From: Silurus meridionalis
Taxonomy: Eukaryota > Chordata > Actinopteri > Siluriformes > Siluridae
Assembly (NCBI RefSeq): GCF_014805685.1
Contig: NC_060886.1
Span: forward strand, 30,096,862-30,160,861
Length of the DNA stretch: 64,000 nucleotides
Direction: 5' to 3'
The position numbers were made by a program, and so were the translations under genes. The notes beneath the pieces were generated by a model. That model had not been told where the DNA came from. It ran no database searches and saw nothing but the letters and a program-made list of their open reading frames with translations. This document shows, one piece after another, positions 55,503 through 64,000 of this stretch (position 1 is its first letter; each line of letters begins with the position of its first letter).

Positions 55503-56340
55503 AAGAAAGATTTTACAAAACAGAATTTCACCAGGTGAAGGGTTTTCCCAGGCAGGCACACATTGTCTCTCAAGAAGATTTAGACAGAAATGGAAAGGTT
55601 TCATTTCCTACACACGGCAACCCCCCTTCTTGTTTCCTTCGTTAGATCCTCACGTCTCAGATGTTTGAAGGAAGCCAGATATGACTGCGAACTGCATGTC
55701 AAAATTCGGCCTCAAAGACTGGTAGATGTTCTGAAGCTCACCAACAACACAAGCACAGCTACAACATCTGAGGATCAGAGGCTTCTAAAAAAAAAAATGA
55801 AAAAAATCTGTTATAATCGTTACCCTGTAAAGAGCAGATCACTTCATAAACATGTGCAGTGCACCATGGGAAAGTGGCTTCGGCGTGCACCGGATTTGTG
55901 CTATTTGTGTACCTGTGGGATGTGGACCGGAAGGTGTATTTTCTCACAATTTCACATTTTAATGAACATTCTAAATAAAGACACTGCTTATAAACACCTG
56001 TAACCATAGTAACACATACACAGTTATATACAAAGCTATTGTAAACTTTCCTAATGACCTTACTGTGCTCCATGGAGGATTTCTGCATGTGGTGGAACTT
56101 ATTGCATGAAGACGGCTATTTTGAGAAACGCCTCGAAGCACAAGACAAACTGGAGAAGAAGAAAAAACAGCACCAGGAGTTAACTCCAACAGCTGGATCA
56201 TTAGCAGAGCATTCATTCTTGTGAGAAAATTTGAACCGAATGAATATCTGTTATATACCTCGTTTACTTTATATGCCACATATTTATTGCACGATTAAAA
56301 CTTTATACATGTCTATTATGTCCTTTTAATTACCACTTTG
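55501..56340. other. Unassigned; 137-codon plus frame not recognised
   Basis: The plus frame 55590-56003 and minus frames 55759-56088 and 55971-56279 overlap one another. None matches a family I know, and opposite-strand openness suggests chance. An old retroelement is possible since 56341 onward looks like a retroelement tail. Confidence 0.4.
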
Positions 56341-56420
56341 ATGATTCACCAAGGAAAAATTTCATTGTCTGGTGTAACAGACTGTGTCCTTTACATACGA
56401 CAATAAACTCTTGAACCATG
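56341..56420 (+). repeat. Probable LINE/SINE 3' tail
   Basis: AAATTTCATTGTCTGGTG, CAGACTGTGTCCTTTAC and GACAATAAACTCTTGAACC form the kind of 3' tail found on L2-type LINEs and dependent SINEs in fish. The body upstream is not recognisable. Confidence 0.5.
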
Positions 56421-56785
56421 AATATTTGCCTTCCAGACTTTTACTTTTAATACAGAAAAACCTTTATTTAATCATCACCTTTATTTAATCAAAATATGGC
56501 AGGTATCTAGGGTATAGACTCACATTTTTACATTTTTATTCTTACTTTTATTTGTCTTCTTTTTTCTGGTTAATCCGAAGAATGGAAAAAAAAAACAGTT
56601 CAGTTCATAAGTGAAATGAGACTTTTTATAATCGTGTGTATTGGAGAAAGAAAACCAAATAATAGTAATAATTATTTCAAAATTAAAAAAGGTCCATATA
56701 TAAACATAAAAAGAAATGAATGAATATCTAAAATCAAGATAGAAATAAAAAGACATGGAATTAATTTCAAAGCTGTAAGCAATGT

Positions 56786-56787
<2 letters not shown>
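56421..56787. other. AT-rich unassigned sequence
   Basis: The 78-codon minus frame is Phe/Ile/Lys-rich from composition. No feature seen. Confidence 0.55.

Positions 56788-56865
<78 letters not shown>
56788..56865. repeat. (TA)n microsatellite
   Basis: About 39 TA units followed by a T-run, the longest AT array here. Confidence 0.95.
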
Positions 56866-56873
<8 letters not shown>

Positions 56874-57299
56874 TTTAAATAAAGTAATTTATATAATAAA
56901 AAGTTGGTTGCATTTTTTTTTAAATAATATAATAAATAGAATTACAAATCATTTGTAAATATTTGATATTTAATATATTTATATTTACATTTAAATATTT
57001 GATATCAATATTTATATCATTTTTAAATATAGATTTTTTTCATGTATATGTTTTTTCTTCCTAAATTTCTTTATATTGAATTGTTAATTGATCAGAATTT
57101 GTGCAGATGATCCCAAAATACTTTTAATTTCTTGTTAACCCCATAATATTATTTATGACCTAACAAATTATTAATATTCGACGGTAATTAAGTATTATTA
57201 CGTCATTACAAATTGTGTACATTATCTCAAAATGTTTTGTCCTGCATTCATGGGGGAGCAAAAACACGTTTTAGTATTGTTTTAATAAAGCCTTTGATC
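56866..57299. other. AT-rich sequence, no gene seen
   Basis: Repeated TTTAAATATTTGATAT-like words near 56950-57020. Otherwise featureless up to a promoter-like region. Confidence 0.55.
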
Positions 57300-57560
57300 A
57301 CCAATACGTCACCGAAATGACCTCTGTGATTGGGCACATTCACGGTCAATCAAGTCTTCTCATACCTGCTATTGCTTCATCCTTTCCTCACCCGTATTGA
57401 GACAAATCCCGCCTCTTGGGTTGTAATTGGTTTATTTCTCGTCGTTACTTCTCGTATTAACCAACCAAATGTATTTTAATGCAGCGATATCGGTAAACGA
57501 GCCAATCAAAGGATAGGAGGCGGGACATGTCGAATGCGGGTGCGGCCCCGGAGGAATTGT
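57300..57560 (+). promoter_or_regulatory. Probable promoter of a plus-strand gene
   Basis: A shift from AT-rich to CpG-containing sequence carries a CRE-like TACGTCA (57305-57311), inverted CCAAT boxes (ATTGG near 57329 and 57426), a direct CCAAT (57502-57506), a GC-box-like GGAGGCGGGAC (about 57517-57527) and GCGGCCCCGGAGG (57542). There is no TATA box, as is usual for housekeeping promoters. It directly precedes a leader-like exon with a strong splice donor. Motifs are seen; the function is inferred. A bidirectional promoter is possible. Confidence 0.55.
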
Positions 57561-57682
57561 GGGTCTGTCTTATGCATGTTATTGATCCTTCTCATGTTTC
57601 AGATTGGAGAGAAATAAATGAGAAATAAATCTGGAACGCTAGAGAGAAAAGGAAGAGAAGGAGATTCAGATTGACGAAGCAG
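57561..57682 (+). other. Probable non-coding first exon (5' UTR)
   Basis: A purine-rich segment ends in GAAGCAG/GTAAGG at 57682/57683, a near-perfect splice donor. Within it the only ATGs are followed quickly by stops (ATGAGAAATAA), so it would be untranslated. The start is set only by its distance from the GC box. The downstream sequence contains TTAGC repeats and a GT microsatellite, consistent with a long first intron. No coding exon is found in the remaining 6 kb, so the gene cannot be named. Confidence 0.5.
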
Positions 57683-57734
57683 GTAAGGTGCCGAGTCCGG
57701 GATAGTTCGCTTTGCTCCGGTGTGTGCGAAGGCA

Positions 57735-57785
57735 GACAGCTGGACGTTAGCGTTAGCATGTTAGCTCTGTTAGCTTAGCACTCGG
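57735..57785 (+). repeat. GTTAGC-type short repeats beside the promoter
   Basis: GTTAGC occurs four times in about 30 bp (57747-57774), with TTAGCTTAGC following and CAGCTAGCATAG near 57806. Further GTTAGC words occur near 57978 and 57995. Clusters of this hexamer are common just downstream of fish promoters, in my experience of such sequence. Confidence 0.6.
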
Positions 57786-58096
57786 TATCATTCACACTGA
57801 CCGGCAGCTAGCATAGAGACCGCTGCCTAGCTTCATGTAGCAGGCCCGAGTCTGTAAACGCTTCACGTCCCTAAAAAATAAACTGGTATTGATCCGGAGC
57901 CGGTGTTTACACCTGGGTTTAATCCCCAATTAATCCGCTTCACACACCGGAACAGTTTCCACTTGAACTCAACCCGGTTAGCGTCACCGGATCTGTTAGC
58001 GCTGCGGCTAATGAGCAGTTGCCCCACAAGTGTTTTGATTTTATCTTTTATTTTAAAGGTTTTTTAGCAAATAATTATATTTACATAATAATACAG

Positions 58097-58097
<1 letters not shown>

Positions 58098-58130
<33 letters not shown>
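58098..58130. repeat. (GT)n microsatellite
   Basis: About 16 GT units, within the presumed first intron. Confidence 0.95.
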
Positions 58131-58131
<1 letters not shown>

Positions 58132-58189
58132 ATTCACTCCCTCACCCAAATCTGATTACTGACAGACCCTTTAATTATTAATATCTACC

Positions 58190-58328
58190 ACTATAACTTA
58201 AAAAATTCGAATTTTTCAAAGTCTAATATCATTTGAAATAATCTGAATTATTAAAGTATTCTATAATAAAAAATAATCTGAAGTTCATTATCATCTAAAT
58301 GCTTTGAACTCATTATAATCTCAATTAT
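58190..58328 (+). repeat. AT-rich degenerate repeat, left part
   Basis: Words such as AATAATCTGAATTATTAAAG recur irregularly. The array continues at 59420-60010, on the other side of the LINE. Confidence 0.75.
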
Positions 58329-59418
58329 TTTGCTTTGAGAATGTTGATGGAGAAGTATAGAGAAGGTCAGAACGAGTTGCATTGTGTGTTTGTGGATTTA
58401 GAGAAAGCGTATGACAGGGTGGAGAGAGGAGTTGTGGTATTGTATGAGGACGTCTGGTTTGGAAGAGAAGTATGTGAGGGTGGTACAGGACATGTATGAG
58501 GACAGTGTGACAGCAGTGAAGTGTGCAGTAGGAACGACAGACTGGTTCAAGGTGAAGGTTAGACTGCATCAAGGATCGGCTCTGAGCCCTTTCCTGTTTG
58601 CAGTGGTGATGGACAGGTTGAAGGACGAGGTCAGACAGGAGTCTCCATGGACTATGAGGTTTGTGGATGATATTGTGATTTGTGGTTTGAGTAGGGAGCA
58701 GGTTGAGAAGAGCCTGGAGAGGTGGAGGTACATGCTGGAGAGAAGGGGAATGAAAATCAGTAGGAGTAAGACAGAGTACATGTGTGTGAATGAGCGAGAG
58801 GGCAGTGGAGGGTGCAGTTGCAGGAGAAGAGGTGGAGAAGGTGGAGGAGTACAGGTACCTGGGGTCAGCAGTGCAAAGTAATGGAGAGTGTGTTAGAGAA
58901 GTGAAGAAAAGAGTGCAGGCAGGGTGGAGTGGGTGGAGAAGAGTGATAGCAGAAGTGATTTGTGATAGAAGAGTATCTGTGAGAGTGAAAGGGAAAGTTT
59001 ATAGGACTGTGGTGAGACCTGAGATGTTGTATGGATTAGAGACAGTGGCATTTAGTAAAAGACAGGAGGTGGAGCTGGAGGTAGCAGAGCTGAAGATGTT
59101 GAGATGTTCGTTGGGAGTAACGACGATGGACAGGATTAGAAATGAGTTTATTAGAGGGACAGCGCATGTAGGACGTTTTGGAGACAAAGTGAGGGAGGTG
59201 AGATTGAGATGGTTTGGACATGTGCAGAGGAGGGACATGGGGTATATCAGTAGGAGAATGCTGAGGATGGAGACATCAGGAAGGAGGAAAAGAGGAAGAA
59301 CAAGGAGGAGGTTTATGGATGTGATGAGGGAAGACATGCAGGTAGTTGGTGTGAAAGAGGAAGATGTAGAGGACAGGGGGGTATGGAGACGAATGATCCG
59401 CTGTGGCGCCCCCTAATG
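58329..59418 (+). mobile_element. 5'-truncated RTE-like LINE reverse transcriptase, pseudogene
   Basis: Three plus-strand frames join into one non-LTR reverse transcriptase. Frame 3 (58329 to about 58425) reads LMEKYREGQ then VFVDLEKAYDRV (motif A with its aspartate). Frame 1 (58411-58790) reads LHQGSALSPFLFAVVMDRL (motif B), FVDDIVI (catalytic motif, usually YADD; both aspartates kept) and GMKISRSKTEYM. Frame 2 (from 58790) reads VEEYRYLGSAVQSNGE, VVRPEMLYGLET, WFGHVQRRDM and GRRKRGRTRRRFMDVMRED, ending at TAA near 59414-59416. Two frameshifts and loss of the endonuclease domain make it dead. The C-terminal pattern fits RTE-type elements; clade confidence is moderate. Confidence 0.9.
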
Positions 59419-59419
59419 G

Positions 59420-60010
59420 GTCTGAAATATTTTAAATTATATTGAAATCCACTCTATGAAATAGTCTAAATTAATAGTCAACTATAATTTTAAATAATCT
59501 GTTAAATAATAATAATCTAATAAAATACAAAATAATTTGAAATTATCATCTGGATTAAAATAAATTATTAAAGTCTTATCATTTATTTAACTTCCGTTGT
59601 AATATAAAATAATCAGAATTAATAAAATCCATTAGAACCTGAAATAATCCAAAACGTTAAAAGTTTATTATAATTTGATGTCTAAATTAATTCAATTTAA
59701 AAAATGAATTAGTCTGTTAATCCGAATTATTAAAAAAAGAATCATAATCTGAGAGTTTGCTATAACCAAAATAATTTGAATTATTTATAACCCATTATCA
59801 TCTGAAATAATCTGAACGATTAAAACACATTCTAATCCGGATTAATCAAAATCTGCTCTAATCTGAAAGTGTTTCAAATTATTTAAAATCCACTTTATGA
59901 AATAATCTGAATTATTAGTGATCTGAAGTTATCTAAATTATTGAAATCTATTATTATCTATATTAATCAGATGCTAAATGATTAAACGGATTCTAATCTG
60001 AATGATTGGA
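59420..60010 (+). repeat. AT-rich degenerate repeat, right part
   Basis: Irregular units of about 30 bp resembling AATAATCTGAATTATTAAAA with CCATTATAATCTG. A longer period is also visible: AATCCACTCTATGAAATAG at 59445 and AATCCACTTTATGAAATAA near 59887 lie about 442 bp apart. The unit matches no family I know. Confidence 0.75.
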
Positions 60011-60154
60011 TGTTTTTGTGCTACACAGCAGTGTGAATGCTATTGGAGATGTCACTGCACTGGTAATTACGCTGGTGTAGGTGTGTGTTGCTGTGGCAGA
60101 CTTAATAATAATAATTATTGTTGTTATTATTAGTGATGGGTACAATAGTTTTTA

Positions 60155-60395
60155 TGTGACTTATCGGCCACTTTAATAGAAACACCTGCGCAGTTCTCTT
60201 TCATGCCCAGTTCCATCATAGTTGAGGTGTAGACACTGTTGATGCAACCTGGGATCCTGACTATTGTATTGGACTGTTGATATTAATTCCAGTCCAAATC
60301 CAACAAAGTTTTTGAGTTGCTCAATAATTTCATGGATCTTGAAGCTAGAACCATCCTCATTTAGAGTGGTCTCCGGTTGTCTTAGGTCTTAGAAA
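60155..60395 (+). mobile_element. Terminal piece of a DNA transposon
   Basis: ACTTATCGGCCACTTTAATA followed by GAAACACCTG is the end sequence of a widespread fish DNA transposon (usual form GGCCACTTTATTAGG). The following 200 bp are not clearly part of it and the other end is not seen. Confidence 0.5.
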
Positions 60396-60399
60396 TGTC

Positions 60400-60572
60400 C
60401 CACATTTATGCCATTTGGCAGATGCACTTATCAAGAGCGACTTAATTTATACAGCTGAGCAGCTATGGGGTTAAGGGCCTTTCTCAGGAGTGGTAGTTTG
60501 GTGTGGCTTGGATTTAAACTCATGATCTTCAGATCCAAAGTCCTGCGCCTTGACCACTAATCTACCACCCCG
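60400..60572 (-). mobile_element. SINE copy (B2 type)
   Basis: TTTATGCCATTTGGCAGATG, AAGAGCGACTTAATTTATAC, GGGTTAAGGGCCTTTCTCAG and CTTGACCACTAATCTACCAC (reversed tRNA head). Confidence 0.9.
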
Positions 60573-61432
60573 TCACCGTGTCCAGTTACAGCTGGATGTA
60601 ACTAGAGCATACATTTTTTTGTCTCTCTTGGAGACGTACACATCTGATTGATGTGTGAATGTGCACTTGTTCAGGATAAGGCTTACTAGAAAGATGAGAC
60701 GCTATTACTGTCAGGTCCCTCTAATGATGAGAGCCGCTTGTGTTACCGCATTTTGCCTCTCGCACCAAGGAAGTAAACGCTAATTCTTCACGACATCCGT
60801 CTACTCGAGGACTTAAAGCTAATTTGTGACTCGTTCCTCCAACAACAAAAAAGTGTTAAACCTGTAGTTTCACTACAAAATAAACCAAAACAAACCTCAA
60901 GTGCTTAGTTTTTACATCCGAGCAGGAACCCGACTGGAAGAGAAAGTAAACTCATTTAAACCACCCTGTTGTGCCGACCTGCTGAAAAGCCCCATCTCCT
61001 GTCAGGTTTGTTGCATTGTGATGGCATTCTAACTGATCTAGTGCACAATATCATTCTGCAGGCTTTGCTTTTTTCTGCCCTGTATCTGTCACGGCGAATA
61101 TTAATAGCCCCAAGGTGATGTACGAGCTCTGCTGAAGAGTAGGTGTACGTCACCCCCTAGGATGTTCTCACCTGAGAGTAACAAGCCCCAGGAGGCCTCG
61201 TGTTTAAAACGCCATGCCACCTGTTTTTAATTCTCGGCCAATTTTAGTCCCGCGCATGTTCAGCGCTAAGACGCAGAGGCGGTTTCTGGTCGAGTCACGT
61301 CACGCATGGTGCTCTTTTCCACGTAGAGGGTTGGTATATGAGCACGTTGCTTAATCGTAGCGACGTAATGGTGACAGTTCAGCTTAATGTTTATTCATAA
61401 CCCTGAACTTGATTTGTCTCATTGGAGCTTAT
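60573..61432. other. Unassigned; intronic if the promoter is right
   Basis: 60690-61370 is balanced with CpGs and may hold regulatory elements. No exon recognised. Confidence 0.5.
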
Positions 61433-61580
61433 TGGAAACGGTGGCTTAGTAATTAAAACATCTAATCGGAAGGTTGTGGGATAATATTTCAGCACCATCA
61501 AGTTGCCACGGCTGGGACCTTCTGGCTGAATGAGTACAGATCTTCACAATCTAGTTTAGCATCTCTCAATAAGAGCGAAT
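61433..61580 (+). mobile_element. SINE head joined to a family A fragment
   Basis: GGTGGCTTAGTAATTAAAAC and CATCAAGTTGCCACGGCTGG are the SINE (to about 61518). It then passes without a gap into CTGGCTGAATGAGTACAG and ATCTTCACAATCTAG, which match 14443-14480 of a family A copy. Confidence 0.65.
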
Positions 61581-61604
61581 GTTGTTAGAACTACATTGAG
61601 TAAC

Positions 61605-61745
61605 ATTTACATTTATGGCATTTGGCAGACGCCGGTATCCAGAGCGACTTACAACTGAGCAGTTGAGGGTTAAGGGCCTCGCTCAAAAGCCCCGAACTCC
61701 AATGTCTCAAGTCCGATGTCTTAACCACTGTGCTGCCACGTCCCT
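61605..61745 (-). mobile_element. SINE copy (B2 type)
   Basis: TTACATTTATGGCATTTGGC, ATCCAGAGCGACTTACAAC, TGAGGGTTAAGGGCCTCGC and TCTTAACCACTGTGCTGCC. The tail end is the best preserved in the window; the middle has a ~25-bp deletion. Confidence 0.9.
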
Positions 61746-61836
61746 TGAATGGATCGTATTCGCGATAACCAATTAATCAACTGATATTTTTTTAGAATGG
61801 ATACTGGATAAAAAAAAACAGACACTCCGTAAAACA

Positions 61837-62042
61837 CAGGGTTATTCAGAAAGAATAAGCCGATTTGATTACGCAATATTTTATTAAGGAAAATGAATAC
61901 AAAACTCCATGTCATTATTCTAATGAGCAGAGTGCTTGAGATTCCTTACACATTTCATTTGCTCACTGACTCATTCAATGATGATGCTTGAGAACTGAAG
62001 AAATTCGTCATGATATCGGTTCATTCTTTTTGAATAACCCTG
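61837..62042. mobile_element. 206-bp MITE with 30-bp inverted ends
   Basis: The left end CAGGGTTATTCAGAAAGAAT, followed by AAGCCGAT, is the inverse of the right end, ATCGGTTCATTCTTTTTG followed by AATAACCCTG, with a few mismatches. Nothing inside is coding. A TA-like flank (CA left, TA right) would suit a Tc1/mariner-type target site, but the class is not proven. Confidence 0.8.
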
Positions 62043-62870
62043 TATTACTTCACTTTTTTACGGAAAAAAAAGGCATGAAAATGAAATAAAATTGAATATT
62101 AAATGATAAATATAATTATATAATGAAATTATAAATCAAATTATTATATTGCTCTTCCTGTGCAGTCTCGCGCAGGAAAAAAATGGCTCTAGAGAAAAAT
62201 TCGCCTCTACAGACCGATCTCGTAACGACCGATTTTCTCAGCCGATCCAGCAACAGATACGACCCGGAAAAACTATCGGTTTGTATTTTTGCGAATAGTT
62301 TTGGCAATCGACTATCGGTGTTGATATGTCATATGTGATCAAGCCATATCAACTCCAAGTCCATAGTGGTATCACTAGGATCAGCATCAGTAGTGCATGT
62401 CGACTGTTGCGATATACATTGTGAAAGTCAGGCCTTTCAAGGCTGGTACATGTAGATCACTACCCTCGATCACTAGATTTGCTTTACTTTGTGTTTCCTT
62501 ACTCCCAAGCTCTACCACAAACTTCCCTTGCTGTCCATGAACTGAAAGATTCATCTTCCTCCTTTTCTTCTCCGAACACCTTCTTCATCTATTAGAGCAG
62601 CTTCTCTGCCATCTCGATGAAATATCTGACACCTGAGATTTGTCCAGCGCTTCCTTCGATGCTTTGACCATCCGCAGCTTCCAGATCATACTGCAGGTTT
62701 AAAAGCATTAGCACCTCTGCCCCATCCATCTTCGATGTCTTTCGGAACGCTCACGCCATCCGTTACTCGAGCAGGTCACGGTGTCGATCTGATTTCCTCC
62801 CAGCACAGCGGTTTGCCTCCGAGGCTTTACAACTTCGAACCACAAGTGAAATTCACTTCTTTGAAATTGC

Positions 62871-62871
<1 letters not shown>
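62043..62871. other. Unassigned sequence, no gene seen
   Basis: AT-rich at first, then balanced. The plus frame beginning at 62735 runs into the GT array and is not convincing. Confidence 0.5.

Positions 62872-62945
<74 letters not shown>
62872..62945. repeat. (GT)n followed by (GA)n
   Basis: About 32 GT units then five GA units, the longest GT array in the window. Confidence 0.95.
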
Positions 62946-63331
62946 TGTTTAGCAGCACATGCCGAGACCCCTGGCGAGCTAATCCGAATCCTTGCTTGCT
63001 TGCGTTCAGGAATTGCTCACCCGGTGCGATGCCGAAGAGGGTAGGGGGGTCTGCCGAGCTTCTGTCAAATCAAGGTAGAGGTCGACAGCTAGGACACGAG
63101 TTGACCTAATTAGAATAAGCGGCAGCAAGAATCTCCGATCCGTTTCCCACACTCCTGCGCGTTAAGAGCCCTGGTGCTTCATTAGCATACATTACGCAGT
63201 GTGTGGCGAAGAGAGCGCCCCACGGTATTGCAATGTTTCAGATATTGGTTTGCAGCTGATGAATTTCAAACCCTTCTTTTATTGCCAGAGATCGCTCTCT
63301 CTAAAGCGATTGCAGCGATCCTCCATTGAAC
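62946..63331. other. Unassigned; conserved-looking
   Basis: Balanced, CpG-containing and free of transposons. No exon recognised. Confidence 0.45.
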
Positions 63332-63388
<57 letters not shown>

Positions 63389-63403
63389 TGTGCGTGCGCG
63401 CGC
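63332..63403. repeat. (GT)n grading into GC-rich alternation
   Basis: About 26 GT units then GCGCGTGTGCGTGCGCGCGC, an alternating purine-pyrimidine tract of about 70 bp with Z-DNA potential. Confidence 0.95.
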
Positions 63404-64000
63404 AGATTTACGTATCGAGGTAAAAGCGAACGCGGTTCAATAACACACTTCAAACACCGTTGCCCTTTCTCTCTGCGAGTGGAAACACTCAGCTTTTCAT
63501 ATCCCACCAAGGAAAGGTCATTGATTTGGGGGGTATTTTACACACAGTCAGGAGCAGGTATTAGGACTATGGCCCAAAGTATCAATCTCGCGGTTGCCTT
63601 GAATTCCTCAAGATGAGCCCTGAGCCGAGTCCTCGTATGTTCCGTGTTTGTTCTCGGCGTCAGGGGAGGCCGAGAGGCATATTTTTTTTCCATTCAGGTG
63701 GGGGAGGAAAATAGGCCCCCACAAAAGCACTCGCTGCTCAGAAGCACATAATAAGCTCAGGACGTAGGTACCCTGAGGTCCCTGGCATCCGCAATGCTGT
63801 CCACGAGACGCTAAAAGCGACCTATTAGACCAGCTCGCCGTGTTAAGTCCGAGGGATTTACGCAGCCCTTTATGACGAGCGGAAGAACGACGGGGCTTGG
63901 TACGGAAAATGTCATGTCCTTTCTTTTGATCAAAAGGCTCACGGTCGATTCAGACAATTAGCCGCTACTTGTTTGCAGCCAAGAACCGAGGCGTTTTGTT
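63404..64000. other. Unassigned; no gene seen to the window end
   Basis: Balanced and CpG-containing with no transposon debris. The plus frame reaching 63616 begins in the GT array and is an artefact. Confidence 0.5.

Noticed and set aside
1..64000. CRISPR array, bacterial operon, phage or viral gene cluster
   Set aside because: The regular repeats are microsatellites or dispersed transposons, and there are no closely packed long coding frames with ribosome binding sites.

Overview
This window reads as vertebrate nuclear DNA, most likely from an otophysan teleost such as a catfish. The reasons are dense CA/GT, GATA/GGAT and CTGT microsatellites, many tRNA-headed SINE copies, many short degraded Tc1-like elements, mariner remnants, and fragments of RTE-like and L2-like LINEs. 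The fish call rests on recognised repeat families; the catfish call is a guess from which SINE and Tc1 types dominate. I see no bacterial, phage, organellar or viral genes, no CRISPR array and no functional RNA gene. Almost every open frame longer than 60 codons is low-complexity translation, transposon debris or chance.

Layout. 1-17 kb is unassigned single-copy-looking sequence with GGAT and TATC arrays, the first Tc1-like and SINE copies and a mariner remnant near 12 kb. 17-24 kb has T-rich and CTGT low-complexity tracts, a pair of related 35-bp tags 2.1 kb apart, several Tc1-like copies and one candidate orphan exon (21622-21759). 24-33 kb contains a CpG-containing, conserved-looking stretch and then a SINE cluster (27.5-28.5 kb). 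32.9-33.3 kb is a cluster of four GT arrays. 35.4-36.0 kb is a 570-bp purine-strand tract. 37.5-37.8 kb is CpG-dense. 38-40 kb is a pile-up of two Tc1-like copies, an L2-like LINE fragment, a SINE and a deleted mariner. 42-44 kb has two copies of an unclassified repeat with an LTR-like tail between them. 44.7-48 kb is mostly repeat-free and resembles regulatory desert. 48-55 kb has a second deleted mariner, a larger Tc1-type pseudogene, a 42-bp minisatellite and a chimeric Tc1 copy.

The best evidence for a host gene is at 57.3-57.7 kb: CRE-like, CCAAT and GC-box motifs, then a purine-rich probable non-coding first exon ending in a consensus splice donor (CAG/GTAAGG, 57682/57683). If so, everything to the right is probably intron 1 of a plus-strand gene whose coding exons lie outside the window. 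That interval contains a degenerate AT-rich repeat (58.2-60.0 kb) split by a 5'-truncated, twice-frameshifted RTE-like reverse transcriptase, more SINE copies and a 206-bp inverted-repeat MITE (61837-62042).

No set of genes here forms an operon or a recognisable new system. The interest lies in transposon structure (internally deleted mariners, nested and chimeric copies), unusual tandem repeats and a few candidate promoters and exons.
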